A stretch of 64,000 bases of DNA from Mauremys mutica. Lineage: Eukaryota; Chordata; Testudines; Geoemydidae. Below, one piece after another: positions 10,507 through 23,559 of this stretch. The notes beneath the pieces are model-generated. The model was given only the letters and a program-made list of their open reading frames with translations, searched no databases and was not told where the DNA came from. A program made the position numbers and the translations under genes. Within the stretch, counting starts at the first letter, position 1; each line of letters starts with the position of its first letter. The DNA is taken from contig NC_059084.1 of assembly GCF_020497125.1 (NCBI RefSeq), positions 10,753,501 to 10,817,500 of the forward strand, in the 5' to 3' direction.

Positions 10507-13500
10507 CTAATGTTTCCAAGTTGCTGGGCAGAAAACTAGAATTTGGGATCTCAAAGTATCCAGGTCTTAACTCTGGTTTGGAGGATTCTGCTGTTTTGAA
10601 TTCAGCTTTTGTCAATAAACACCAATGTACAGATGAGAAAATAGACCCGTGCTCTCCACAAACACATCCCCCCTATTGTACTGGCATGAAAAGCTTTACG
10701 GACACTTCTCCTGGGCAGTAAAACAGTGGTCTAAACTTAAGTGATTATACAAAATGTAGACTTGACCCGAACGAGCTACAACCAGACACCACCACTAGGG
10801 AGTAGAACATCCCACCTTAGCAAAACTTGCCAATTGCTGTGCAAGTTTGAACATGACAGGGAGCTTGGCCAAAAACATCCCTTCATGCACATCATTGATA
10901 CTACCATTTCTGGGGATGGGTGTTGGGTTAAGGCATCCAGAGGAACAGAGTTTTAAATTCTATTCTCCGTAGTTCAACAGAGTTAAAATTTCACCTTTTC
11001 TCCTTGTGAGTCTTACACGCTGGACTATCTGGAACTGGCCTGGAGACCCTTTCTACAGCATCATTTAGAGGGTGTAGCAACCCCTTAGTTTGTGCTCACT
11101 TCATCTGTGGGCCACCGTTACTGACCCTCAACAAGGACTGCAGGAGGTGAAGGGACTTGAACCGCAAGGTACACCCTTTGGAGCGTCTTAACTGATGCAC
11201 CATAAGCTCATTGATCTATAGTGTAATAGTAACATGTTGTTATTTTATTTCAGCCAGAAATAGGGAGAGGTAACAATGCGTTTCAAGAATTAATCAATGA
11301 CCAAGTTCAGATCTTAGATGTTTACCCTAAATATTTTGATCTTATGTTTCCTAACTCTTTTTGCCAGCAGGATTTTGCTGTTGTATTTCATGCTGGTTTG
11401 AGAAATGCTGCTGACTTGTCCCTGCCTAGATAAAACAAACAATCTCACAGATAGAATGTTGGCATTATCACTTCCCCAAAATAGAGTCAGGAAGGACTTC
11501 AGCAATTTCCTGTGGCTCTTCCTTAAACGGGCACCTTCTTAGCTAACTTGCAGTTCATAGATGCAGATCTTTGCCTTTAGGTTTTGAGCAGATTGGGGCA
11601 GGGATAGTGTCTTCTTCTGTGTCTTGTGTGGCTCGGAACAAGAACTAGGAGAATAATGGATTTTTCAGTTTGTTGGCAATTTTGGCAAATGTTGGCAAAA
11701 AGTCAAAATAATCATTTTGGGTCAAACTAAACATTTAATTTCAATTACAAGTATTTTTAAACGATTTAAAAAAAAGGAAATTTCAAAATGAAAAGCCGTA
11801 TCAAACCAAAACATTGAAACATTTTGATTTTCTGAATTTTTAATTTTTTTTAAATGAAAAATTAAATTAAATTGACATGAATTTGTGAAACGTTTAGTGT
11901 TATCAAATCTGCATTTTTAGCTGAAAAACATTTAGTGGAAAAATTTCATCCAGCTCTACTCAGAACATACTGTGTACTTAACAAATAAGCTATCATCAGC
12001 GTCTTTCAACCCAACACGCTTTACAAGCTCATACACAACCTCTACACAGGGGTCACTCTATTTACCATGAGGCTGAGATTCAGCAGCTGTTAATGGCAGG
12101 AAGAAACATCCTACAACAGTCTGGGGCAGGAAGTGAGAAATCCCTTTTCCACATGTCATTGCTTGGGGAATCTGAGGCAGGATGTCATTAGCCAATGGAC
12201 ATAAGGATGAACATGTTTATTCTTACAAGTAACAGAATCTTTAAAATGGACATTTTGGTATCTTCAGCTGCACAGCAGAACAACCCCTAACACCAAACTG
12301 ACTCAGAGAGAATTGCATCTTCTCCTGAATCACATATCCCTTAGCTATTCCCTGAAGATTTCCCACCCAGGTACTGTCTCAGGCTGAAAGCTTCTGAATT
12401 TCTGGCAGTCTGATGGGCAAAATCAAGCAAACAGACCAAAATCACAGCGCAGCGCAGTATGTTTCAGAGTAACAGCGAAGAGGTGGTTGTTGGAGTGCAC
12501 AGAAATATACAGCAAGAATCCTAATTACTAGATTATCTGAAATGGTGCTTTAAAATACATGTACTACACTGCAAAAATGTCTTTCCAGTCATGTCTCCAG
12601 GACTCCATCTCACAAACCACCCTAAGTTCATTATGGGGGCTTACTGGGCTGAGGGGTGGGCTTCTGCTATTTTAAACGAGTGCTCCCACAATTATTTTCC
12701 CTCTAGATGGTGGCAAACCCCATTCTGCAGAGATGTGTGTGCTCAGCAACGAGAGAGGAGAGGGGCTGGGCCATCTATTCATTTGTTTTTCCACTGACAT
12801 AAGAACACTTCCTTATGACCATAGCCAAGTAGGGAGAAAATACTGTTTGTTCAGTAAACTTCTATGAAGCTGCCCTTGGCTGGAAATGTTTGTACTTTGG
12901 TCCTGAAAACTATTCTGAGTATATTGGCAGCACAGCACAATGTTCAGCCTTTATGATTTGGGGGTGGGGAAGGTTAAGACCTCTAGCAGGTTGGGGTTTC
13001 CATTTCTGGGAAATTTGATTCATTCTCAAGGCAAAAAAACCCCCTCTCTCTGGAAGCATTTTTATGAGCTACAAGAGTAAGTCCGCTCCGGTCAGAGTGA
13101 TTTAGTTGCATCTGGGGATGGGGGAGGGGAGACAAGGAGAGGGAAGACTCCACCAGAGGCAGGAAAATCATGCAAACTCTTCCTGGACTTTGGGTGCAGA
13201 ATTTTAACAAGGTCTCCTCACGGTTTTCAGTAGCCCCCCGCCCCAAGCACATTACTGCAAAGACTAGGAAAACAGGTAGATAGGCTAAGACAGTCCCCTA
13301 CTGGTAACACCCCACCCTCACCCAAAACCCTCCTCCCATCCAGCTGAGACTGAGCCAGGACCCACCCCTCCCATCTTGCAATTTGAGAAGCAGAAGGTGG
13401 TAGCAACCACCTGACACCTGTTCACCTCCAAATTGAAAACCCCTGAGCTAAGGTGCTCACTGTTCCTTAATGGAGGAAATATTCATCTGTTTCTTTAAGT

Positions 13501-15035
13501 GGCAACAAAGCTTGTGACAGGCGGCTAATAGATACTGTAGGTTTCCTTTGCAGTAGGAACTCATTAGAGGAAGTAAAACACACTTCATCTGTCCTATTTA
13601 TAAAATACATGCGGTCTTGCTTCTCCAATACCTCATTGAACCAAGGGTAAATTAGAGTAAGTCCCACAGCTAACATTCCCTTCGTTACACATCCTTCACC
13701 TTCAGAAGTATATGGATCTACATGTCAAGTATAATCACATTTCAGAGGTTCCCTCAGTCAACAAACATTTGGAGTTCTGTTCATTTGGGTGAATTACCAA
13801 GCCTCTTATTATACATTTGTTGATTGTACCAATTAGAAGGAAAATTAAATGAAAATAAATGATTATATACACTTGTACAAGCACAGGACCAAAGTTTAAG
13901 GGGGAGAAAAAACAACAGAAGTATGACCTGGTGTATATACTGAGGGTCTGGTGCACAGATAGGAAAAATCAGCTCCTACATCGTGCTTTTCTTCCACAGA
14001 TCTCAAAGTGCATTATGAAGCTGGGTAAGTATCATTATCCTGGTTAAAGAGACAGAGAGCTTTTTTTTTTTCTTTTAAATGGATGATTATCAATTCCTCC
14101 TCACAGACAGTACCAACTTTGATCATAATGTGGTCACTGGACAGTATTATTTTTTTAGTTTCTTACTAGAAGCCTAAGCACGAGAAGCTAGAACTTCTAG
14201 AAGCTAAACCATGGAAGCTGTTCCAGGGCAGACTGCACTGGCAAGGCAGCCAGAAGCTTGTGCCAAGGTGCCCCATAGTTCCATAGAGTTGTGCCTAGAC
14301 ATACTTGCCATTTGTAGCAGAGATGCTGCAAACTTTTGCTCATGCAAACAATTAGTAGCCCACCCTTTAAACTGAAGAGATGCAGTCAGGATGCTGCACC
14401 AGGGAAGAGCTCCTGATTTAGGGCCTAATTTTGTTAGGTAGGAAATGTCCTCAAGAATCACAGACACCGACGGGCAGCAGAGGGGGTTACTAACCCTGTG
14501 AGATCAGGATCTGGTACAGCACTATGGGCACGATCTACTGCCCGCAGAAGTCAAAGGCAAAACTCCCAGTGGCTTCCAAGGTGCTTTAAGGCAGCAAACA
14601 TATCCCACAAAAGGAGTGGAACCCAAACACCCAGCAACACAAAAATGAGCTTGAAATGGTTTTAAAATTAATATTTGGAGCCTAAATTTAAACAAACTGA
14701 TGAATCAGCCATATGGAATTCAAGGGGAGGGAATTCCACTAAACGGGTGCCAGATGGGCAGAAGCAGAACATTGTGAAACAGCAGACAGAAAGGACAGGC
14801 TCAAGAAGCGCTAAGGTGAGAAACTGAATGTAAGTTTCAAGAGGCATAAATGTGAACCAGACGCTCGCTGGAGTTGTGGGGACTCAGCACTTCTGAAAAG
14901 CAGGCCCTGCAATGACTCTTAAAAGTTAAAAGAAAGATTCTGAAGCTAGTTCTCAGATGCAGTTTCCTGAATAGCGGACCTACATCGAAGGGACCCATCG
15001 ACAACAGGATGGTACGCAGCCTTCCCGGAGCCAAG
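10507..15035. other. Long non-coding stretch
   Basis: No convincing gene. 11660-11960 is very AT-rich and repetitive ('aaaattt', 'gaaaaatttcatccagctct') and resembles other AT-rich pieces near 54.4 kb and 61.9 kb, probably an old shared repeat. 12460-12480 contains 'gtttcagagtaacagc', a fragment that may belong to the Penelope-like family seen at 51 kb. T-run at 14062-14071. Otherwise nothing is recognised. Confidence 0.4.
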
Positions 15036-15309
15036 ACACAAAACCTCACCTAAGTTCCCTATAAGCTGTGTGGCTGTGCAGCAACCTATTAGGCGCCACG
15101 TAGGCGCTCAGGGAACTCAGCACCGGCGGACCTGCTGTGGCTGGAGGAAAGACAGCCCTCCCCTGGCCCGAACCTAGCCCGGCCCCCGACTTGCTGCGGC
15201 CAAGGGACAGGCGCCCCTCCCCTGGCCCCAACCTGGCCCAGCCCCCGATCTGCTGCATCCAGGGGACAGCCGCCTCCCCCCCCCATCGCAGGTGCTCCTG
15301 CAGGGAGAG
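15036..15309. mobile_element. Fragment of the 5901-type DNA element
   Basis: Begins 'ctaagttccctataagctgtgtggctgtgcagc', the same terminus found in reverse at 6440-6492 and directly at 30760. It continues into GC-rich 'cccctcccctggcccc' repeats and stops abruptly at the CR1 border near 15310. Only one end is present, so it is a truncated copy. Confidence 0.6.
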
Positions 15310-17535
15310 AAATGACAAATTTCCTAACTCAAAAAAAATTCCCCTCAAATATGGGGGAAATTCTATATTAGGCCTTATCTTGACAAATAAAGAGGAACTG
15401 ATCACAGAACTAAAAATTAATGGCAACTTAGGTACAAGTGATCATGGCTGGATCACATTTACAATGTGCAAACAGAATGAAGTCCAGGCCAGTAAGGTAT
15501 ACTTTTGATGCTTTAAAATGGACAGTGTCACAAAGCTGAGAACAATTATGTGCCAAATCAGCTGGGAGGAATTTAACTGGAAAAAATGTGACTGATAATT
15601 GGGAATTGTTTAAGAACACTTTACTAGGTGCCCCACAAGCCACAGTCAAGCAAGGAGGCTGTAGTGGTTAAAGAGGAGAAGGCAGCTATAAAAAAATTCA
15701 ATAATAATATGTAATAAATGGAAAAAAGGAAAAGTTGATAGTAATGCACATACATCAGAAGGCAGGAACTATGGAGAACTGATAAACGGAGCAAAGAGTC
15801 ACAAAGAGCAATGTATGACTATTAGAGTTAAGGAGAAGAAGTCGTTTTTAAAATATATTTGGAAGAAAAAGAATTTTAACAATGGTATTGGTCCACTACT
15901 AGATAGAAACAGTAGAATTATCAATAATAATGCAGAAAAGGCAGAAGTGTTTAATAAATATTTCTGTTCTGTATTTGGGGGAAAAACCATGATGATGTAG
16001 TCATATCATATGATAACACTCTTTCCGTTCCACTAATATCTCAGGACCATGTTTAACCCCAACTATTAAAGTTAGACATTTTAAAATCAGCAGATCTGAA
16101 TAACTTGAACCCGAGAGTTTTAAAAGAGCTGGCTGAGGAGCTCGCTGGACCATTAATGTTGATTTCAATAAGTCTGAAGACATCTACCATTGTGCAAATA
16201 TTTAAAAGAGCAAATGGGATGATCTTGGTTATTGGCTTGCCAGACTGATATCAATCTCATATCAATCCCAGGCAAGATAATGGAGCAGCTGGTACACAAC
16301 TCAATTAATAAAGAATTAAAGGAGGGTAATATAGTTAATGCCAATCAACATGGATTTATGGAAAATAAATCCTGTCAAACTAACCTTATATTTTTTATGA
16401 GATTACAAGTTTGGTTGATAAACGTCACAGTGTTTAGATAATACATTTAGACTTCTTAGGCATGAGACTTGGTACCACACAACATCTTGATTAAAAAAAA
16501 CTAGAATAATATAAAATTAGCATGACACATATTAAATGGATTAAAAGCTGGCTAAGAGACAGGTCTCAAAACGTAACTGTAGAGAGGGAATGATCATTGA
16601 ACGAGTGTGTTTCTAGTGAGGACCCGCAGGGGTTGGTTCTTAGCCATATACCATTTAACATTTTTATCAATGACCTGGAAGAAAGCAAAATCATCACTGA
16701 TAAAGTTCGCAGGTGACACAAAAACGGGGGGAGTGGTAAATAATGAAGAGACCATGTCACTGATACAGAGTGATCTGGATCACATGGTAAACAAACAATA
16801 TGCATTTGAATAAGGCTAAGTGTAAATGTATACATCTAGGCTGTACTTACAGAATGGGGGACTCGGGAAGTAGTGACTGAAAAAGATTTGGGAGCTGTGG
16901 GGGAGAAGCAGCTGAACATAAGCTCCCGCTGTGACACTATGGCCAAAAGGGCTAATGCAATCCTTGGATTCATAAAACAGGGGACTCTTGAATAGGAGTA
17001 GATTATTTTAACTCTGAGTTTGGCACTGATTCGACCGCTGTGGGAACACTATGTCCACAATTTAAGAAGGATGTTGCTAAATTGGAGAGGGTTCAGAGAA
17101 GAGCCACAAGAACGTTTAAAGGATTAGAAAACCTGTTGCATAGCGATAGACTCAAGTAGCTCCATCTATTTAGCTTAACAAAGAGACGTTAAGGGGTGAC
17201 TTGATTACAGTCTGTAAGTACCTACATGGGGAACAAATATTTAATATTCAAATCTAGCAGAGAAAGATGTAATACGATGCAATCACTGGAAGCTAGACAC
17301 ATTCAGACTGGAAATAAAGGCGTACATTTTTAACAGTAAAGGCAATTAATTCTAACATTTACCAACAGTTGTGGTGGATTCCCCATCACTAGCAATTTTA
17401 AAATCAAGATTGGATGATTTTTCTAAAAGATCTGCTCTAGGAATTATTTTGGGGGAAGTTCTCTGTCCTGTGTTACACAGAGGTCAGACTAGATGATCAT
17501 AGTGATCTTTTCTGGATTTGGAATCTGTGAATCAA
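15310..17535 (+). mobile_element. CR1 LINE, about 2.2 kb, decayed EN-RT ORF2
   Basis: Longest CR1 copy here. The frame near 15360-15470 reads LTNKEELITELKINGNLG then TSDHGW: the SDH triad is the C-terminal motif of the AP-type endonuclease domain. RT blocks follow: ISIPGKIMEQLVHNSINKEL and QHGFMENKSCQTNLI (16235-16400), the NDLEE block (near 16665) and KFAGDTKTGG (near 16700-16730), where the catalytic ADD is now AGD. The 3' part (16850-17530) includes AVFRSGLALIR-like and 'agatgatcatagtgatcttttc' tail sequence. Numerous stops and frameshifts make it inactive. It abuts a DNA-element fragment on its 5' side. Confidence 0.9.
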
Positions 17536-19235
17536 TGAGGTATTACAGGCATTCCACCAGATTGCTGACTGATAAGCACCTTTCCCACAGTCCAGAATGT
17601 GGACCCATCTGGTTTTATGTTTGTAAGATAACTCTGGTCAGACCTAACAATGTTTCAGAGGCCCTTACTTGTGCTAGGATCAGGCCTGTGATAACTGTGC
17701 AGTTTCATAACAGCCAAGGGGCCAAAAAGTCTGTGCTCACCGCTGTCTGGGAACGCATGCCAGGATCACGCCAGCAACAACTGGATTTCAACAGGGTTGT
17801 AGCTCACCCAAATCTGAACCTGGTGTGGACAGGGCCTTTGGAACATTACCACTGATAATGCCAAGCAGCTCTGTCATGAAAATAAAAGAAGAACTAGGTG
17901 GGCCTGTATTGTGGGAGATTTGCACCTAGAGTGTCTCCTGCTGCTTGGAGTGGAACTCCCCTCCATTTCTCACAATCGGTTGCACATGAATATCACTTAT
18001 GGCGCATGCACATGGCGAGAGAGAGAGGCAGGAAACTTTAAATAATCGTCATTTAAAAAGCCTTAGTTTCTCCTCTCTTTGTTTTCTTCTCTTTTCATTC
18101 CTTCAGTCTTTTTCTCTCCTTTTTATTCTAGAATCCTGGCTTCTTTCCCTCCTCCCGCTTCATCTTTTTCAGCCTCTTTCTTTTCAGTCTAATCTCTCCC
18201 TCACTGTCCCCTTTCCTTTCCCATGCTCTTGTCAAAGACCCCCACCTTCCCTTCCATGTCAGTTTTGTTTTCTCTCAGTGCCCTTTCCCAGCCCCTATCT
18301 CTCCCTCATTCTCTTTTCTAACTATCCTCCCCCAATCTCTTTCTTTCCTCTGTTTCTCCAATTTTTTCCTCCATCTGTTAATCTAAACACTTTGAGGGCT
18401 ACCTCCCATAACAAGCACACATGCATTTGCTTATTCACGGCTTCCCCATCCATGCATTTACTCACTCATTCAGTATCGCCAATCCCATGTGTTCAAAAAT
18501 CATGAGTCAGCCCCCTTCCCCAAATCATGAGACTGACTTATCATGAGTTTTTTAAAAATAAAGTTTGGCTTCTTTTTATTTGCTTTCTGGTTTGAGCCTT
18601 TAGGGTTCATGTTTTCAAGATTTTATCCATGTCCAGGAAGGCTAGAAAGATTTTTTTTAAAATGATTCACATAATCACATGGTTCCAGAGCTGGGGATTT
18701 ATTATAAATACCAAATACTGTGAGTGAGACTTCCAATAAAATCATGAGAGGTGGCAACACTGCATGTACCCATTCGATCACAGCAGGAAACATACTTAAA
18801 AACCTGTAGTCCCACCACTCACTATTCCTCCCCCAAACCACGTGCCCATTACTCATCAACTATCTGCCCATCACACAGAATCGGGATCTCTCAACCTCTC
18901 CCTTTATTTCTAAGGTTCCTCAGATTTTTGCCTCTTTCATTCACCACACGGTAGATCTCTCAAGTCCTCTGCCTTTGCGTCGCTCCTTTATGGGACACCC
19001 ATAGGCATGTTAATTATCTTTTTGCCTCTCCCATTTCCTCTTTCCCATTCAGACGGAGTTAAAAACAAGAGCCTAGTAAGCCGAAGAAAGGACATGGGGA
19101 GAGTTTAATGGTTGGGTTTGGGGCAAGGGAAGAGCCAGAAAGACCAGTAGGATCTGGGCAAGAAGGAGAAACAGCGCTGTGGTAACAGAAGCAGCAGGCT
19201 GGCTTCCACCCTTGGCCCACAGCCTGGATTGCAAT
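17536..19235. other. Non-coding; pyrimidine-rich tract and a hairpin repeat
   Basis: 18055-18370 is strongly pyrimidine-rich on the plus strand, which keeps a 168-codon frame open (17999-18505) with a biased Ser/Phe/Leu/Pro product; I regard it as low complexity. 18475-18765 is bounded by 'cagtatcgccaatccc' and 'ggtggcaacactg', i.e. CAGT(G/A)T(T/C)GCCA inverted ends with repeated 'atcatgag' inside, likely a MITE, but a clean TSD is not visible. Confidence 0.45.
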
Positions 19236-20203
19236 TAGTGTTGCCAGGTGTCTGGTTTTTTGTTTTTTTAAACCAGAACACCTGGTCAAAAAGGGATCCT
19301 GGTGGCTCCGGTCCTTTTAAAAGTTCAGATGGTGGGTCTGGTAGGCTCCCTACCTCGTTCTGCGCAGCTCCCGAAAGCAGCAAAATGTTCCTGCAGCCCC
19401 TAGGCAGAAGGACAGCCAAGGGGTCTTCGCACGCTGCCTCCACCCCGAGCACTGGCTCCGCAGCTCCCATTGGCTAGGAACCACGACCAATGGGAGCTGC
19501 GGAGCCAGTGCTCAGGGTGGAGGAAGCATGCAGGCAGAGGCAGCGTGGATCATGCAAAGCCGCCTGGCTGTGCTTCTGCCTAGGAGCTGAGGGATATGTT
19601 GCCACGCCCGAGGTAAATGCTGCCCAGAGCCCACCCCCCCACCACACCCCAACTGCCAGCCCTGAACCTCCTCCCATGCCCCAACCCCCTGCCCCAGCCC
19701 CGAGCCCCCTCCCAGAGCCCACCCCTGTCCCCACCCCAGAGCCCATACCGTCAGCCGGAGTCCTCACCCCTGCACCTCAACCCCCTGTCCCAGCCCATCT
19801 CCTCCTGTACCCCAAACCCCTCATCCACAGCCCCACCCCATGGCCCACACCCCCTGCACCATAAATCTGTCCCATCCCGGAGCCCCCTCCTGCACCCTGA
19901 ACCCCTCATTTCTAGCCTCACCCCACTGCCCACACCCCCAGCCCAGAGCCTGTACCTCCTCTCTCACTTCAAACCCTCTGCCCCAACCCAGCGCCACCTC
20001 CTGCACGCCAAATCCTTCAAACCTGGCCCCACCCCAGAGCCCACACCCCAGCCCCCTGCCCCAGTGAAAATGAGCAAGTGAGTGAGGGTTGAGGAGAGCA
20101 AGCAACAGAGGGAGGGGAGAATGGAGTGAGCGGGGGCAAGACCTTGGAGAAGGGGCGTGGCAAGGGTGTTCAGTTCTGTGCTGTTAAAAAGTTGGCAACC
20201 CTA
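19236..20203. mobile_element. 968-bp hAT-like non-autonomous element with 8-bp TSD
   Basis: Starts TAGTGTTGCCA and ends, in reverse complement, TAGGGTTGCCA (10/11). Flanks ATTGCAAT (19228-19235) and GTTGCAAT (20204-20211) agree at 7/8. Inside, 19400-19480 and 19485-19560 form an inverted repeat (gctccgcagctcccattggct and its mirror), and 19620-20070 is a C-rich degenerate array of 'ccccagccc' and 'agagcccaca' units. The proline-rich frames there are by-products of that array. No transposase. It shares its termini with the 121-bp MITE at 7987. Confidence 0.85.
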
Positions 20204-21979
20204 GTTGCAATCAGAGCAAAAAAAAGTCCCCTACTCATTCACCTGAAGGAGGAAGTGCTTGTGGGTCTTCCAGCTCATACGACCCCTCTTCATACACATG
20301 TCTAGTGCCTGCCAGTCCAACCCACAACAGTCAGAGATATTTTGAGCAGCCCACAAAAATGCAGCCATAACTCCAATTAATTTACCAACAGAGAGAGAGA
20401 GAAATAAGGGAGAGTTACAGTTCAATTTTGCTCCAAAGAGCTCATCTGTACCATATAAATCAAACGCAGGGCATTTGCCTGTATTTTATTATAGCATTAA
20501 ACTTTAACAATAAATAATTTTTACATGCATAGCCTCCTTTGCCTTTGGCCTCACTTCTCTCTCCTTTTCCTGTATCTTCGTTTCTTTTTCAGAGTTGTAA
20601 TTTTATCCTCCTCCTCACTCCTTTGCCTTTCAGGATGTTTCTCTTTAGATTAATTGCTCCTTCTCTCCCTCACTTTCTTTTCTAGTGTTCACCCCTCTCC
20701 CTTTCCATATTTTTTTCCAAAAAGATTCCACCTTTCCAGTATTTTCTCTTCCCCCTTCTGCCTCTCCTCCATCTACTTCCCCATCCCAAACATCCTAATC
20801 CCCCATCTCACTCTTCTTGCTTCAATTCGCTCCCCGCCTCTTTCTGTACTACTTCCCCACCCATTTCTGCCACTAAATCACCCAGACACCCATGTGCTCA
20901 CTCAACCAACTTTTCGCATACACATTACTCCCATTCCCCACCGGACTCTCTGCGGCGGAGGTAATATGACACACAGATCCACGTACCCATCAACCACCCT
21001 GATAGGATGGAGCTTCAAGTGCTCACCACATTTTCTGGGATTCCTCCCCACTGGGGTTCTGAGGCCTTCCTCCATTACTCTGCGGAGGGGCTCAGTCTCC
21101 CTGCATCTCCTTCTGGAGTTCTCATTTCCCTCTCCTGGGCCTCTTCCTGTGTCAGCTGATCAGGCTCACAAATACACTCTGAGATATTCACTGCACACAC
21201 TGCTTGGAGGAAGGAGGACCAGGCCAACTTATTACTCAGGTGGGTTCAGGGGTCCTGGCTGCACTGAAAATAAACAGTGCCAACTTAGTTACAGGAAGAC
21301 AACCATGTGGCAACCTGGGCTCAAGCACTGCTAGAAGCCAGGGCTACTAGCCAAGAATTAACCATGTGATGCACTAACACCAACCATTTAGAGCCCACCA
21401 TGCCACTAATTGGTTACAAACTCAGTCAATTACAGCGTGGACAAGGCTTAAGTGTCATGATTTGATTGTTACTGTGGTTGGCTGGCAATTACTCTCTGAA
21501 CTTGTAACTGAAGACTATAAACAGGGAGTGCCAGTACGAACAAGCTGGAGTTATTGCTTCACTGAATCAGCCTTTCAGTCAGTTTAGTTATTTGCTCTGG
21601 AGAATGAGATAATATAGCTTTATTTTTTGCTGCAGAGGAACCTGATAAGATCCAGCCACAGTCTATTCCTTACTCACTTCTGATTCCAGCCAGGGGTTAT
21701 GCCAAGTTATCCATAACTTCTTAAGGCAATAACTGAAGATGTGTTATACAATCCAGTTCAGATGGTGTTATATGGTGGTCATCCACTCCGTAATCTAGAT
21801 TATTGCTATGCTGGGGACTGGGCAAAAACCTCATTGAAGCTAATGGGCTTAATAGATGCCTTTTAGTCAGATTAAATATATAAAGCAATTAAGCTCCTTT
21901 TGGAATAATATAGCTGAAATACTAGGAGCCACCACCCACAACACAGGGTGGTCAGACACTGAGTTATGAGGGTGGGGCT
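20204..21979. other. Non-coding; pyrimidine-rich ORF of doubtful meaning
   Basis: An open frame of 226 codons runs at 20654-21334 (plus). The first half is a Pro/Ser/Phe-rich product of a pyrimidine-rich tract like the one at 18.1 kb; the second half is of more ordinary composition but I recognise no domain. No splice signals or start context argue for a gene. The remaining sequence shows nothing. Confidence 0.35.
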
Positions 21980-22606
21980 AAATGCAAATGCAGAGGACTG
22001 GGTATTGTTTTGGTGGAAGAGAGTGTGTGTGTGTGTACACAACAGAAAGCCAAAGACAGATGGAGAGCACTTGTAGTGTGACCTTGAGCTTTTTGGGTAG
22101 AGTACTTGCTGAAAAAAAGAGGCTTGGAAGATTGAGCAAAGAGAATGTCTCTTGTTTTAATCCTGCTGTGTTCAGGGAAACAGGATTGCAGCCAAGAAAT
22201 ACCTATCAGCAACCTATTCTCCTAAAGAAAACACCCCACAAGACCCTGAATATTGGCTAACTGCTTGGGTCCAAGGGAGTAACTCTGGTGTTAATGGTGG
22301 GATCCAGTTTCCAGGGAGAGAAGTTGTGAGCTGGCATTCCTGCTGAACCAAAATAACGGAGGTGCTCACAAAACTGAACAATGGCCAAAATAATTTAAAA
22401 CTAGAGCTGGAGGCTTCACAAATGGAATTAATGTAGCCTCTGGAGGTTTCTGAGAAAGGACAGAGATGACGTGCAGGTAGAGATGAAATCTTTGTTGGGA
22501 CACCAACTACAAATTGTCTGGGCAGATTGGGAAGCCCAGCTGAAACACTCCCAGTCTGGAATGATAAGATGGATCAGTGAGGTGATGGCAACCTGACTGC
22601 CATGGA
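21980..22606 (+). mobile_element. LTR-like remnant of a Ty3/Gypsy-type element
   Basis: 22160-22290 ('gttcagggaaacaggattgcag', 'tattctcctaaagaaaac', 'gaatattggctaactgcttgg') aligns by eye with 49100-49265 and, in part, with 27540-27600. In the 49-kb copy the same block has 'gtaaataaacaggattgc', a good polyadenylation signal context, so I read this as the R/U5 end of an LTR followed by leader. Gag-like coding follows at 22.8-23.4 kb. The 5' edge is not defined. Confidence 0.4.
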
Positions 22607-22743
22607 CCAGAAGGACCACTTGATGATTCCCTGTTCTGTTCATTCCCTCTGGGGCACCTGGCATTGGCCACTGTCAGACGACAGCATACTGGGCTAGACT
22701 GACCTTTCGTCTGACCCAGTATGGCTGTTCTTATGTTCTTCAT
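22607..22743 (+). mobile_element. CR1 LINE 3'-end fragment
   Basis: Carries 'cctggcattggccactgtca', 'tactgggctaga', 'ctgacccagtatggctgttc' and ends 'cttatgttct', the same 3' terminus as in the copies ending at 28757 and 45680. Only the last about 140 bases are present. Confidence 0.85.
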
Positions 22744-23420
22744 AGAAAACCTTAGGAGGGGAGACTGGGAAAGCATTGGTGAACTTGCTAACAGAGATGA
22801 GCTTCAGCAAGGACTTAAGGAGCTGAAAAATCACCTTGAGAAGACCGTAGAGGAAGTCAGCTGCCTGGATATGGAATTGGATTAGCCGGAGAGCTTGGGT
22901 AACAGGACTTTTACAACACTACCCTGTTTGTAATCCAAAAAGGCCCAGAGGGAAGAGGTTGGATGGTCTCAGCTCAGCTAATGAAAAACCCACTATCTTT
23001 GAAGGAAAAACTCTGACTCCCTGAGAGGTTTCTTTGATTAAATTCAACATGACAGCCCAAACGAATGGCTGGGCACATGAACAGAAAGGAGGGTTCTAGC
23101 AGCCAACTTGAGAGGTTGCCCCAGAAGAAAGACTGAGTTATCCAGATCTGGTACAAACCTCTGATATGTGGTTTTGAGCCAGCCAGGCTACAGGGCACTG
23201 CTAAGAGCTAGGAAAGGGAAAGAAGAGACGCTACCTGAACTGGCAGAGGACCTGTGGAGACGTGGGTTTCTGGCATACCCAGGTATTAACAAAGGATTCC
23301 AGGATAAATTGGCAATGGACCAATTTGTACACGCTCAGACTGAGCTTGATCTGCAAATCCAAGTCTGTGACAGGAGGTGGAGTGCCAGAACGGGGTGGGC
23401 AGGGGGTCATGGGCCTCCCA
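22744..23420 (+). mobile_element. Decayed Ty3/Gypsy Gag-like coding piece
   Basis: The frame starting near 23168 encodes LPELAEDLWRRGFLAYPGIN, then DKLAMDQFVHA and ELDLQIQV. This follows the Ty3/Gypsy Gag (capsid C-terminal, SCAN-like) pattern 'LAEDIRRL..AYP....LALDQFVDAL....LRLRV'. Upstream at 22790-22870 a Glu/Lys/Leu-rich frame (DELQQGLKELKNHLEKTVEE) could be an N-terminal coiled coil. After 23400 the sequence becomes G-rich and loses similarity. Assignment is pattern memory only; no full Gag is present. Confidence 0.45.
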
Positions 23421-23559
23421 CATTTACCGGTCATAGGGGTGAGCGACGGGGGAAACGGGGGTGGAGAAGAGAAAAAAGGGAGGTGTCTTGGGGGGGGGGT
23501 AAGAGGCGGTGCAAGGACAGGAGCTCAGGGAGAAGGGGCAGCATGGGGACAGGGCCATA

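Noticed and set aside
17999..18505. 168-codon frame, possible secreted protein
   Set aside because: Hydrophobic/serine-rich sequence arises from a pyrimidine-rich tract; no conserved pattern.
19474..20105. Proline-rich frames (up to 154 codons)
   Set aside because: Result of a C-rich degenerate array inside the 968-bp transposon; no start context or domain.
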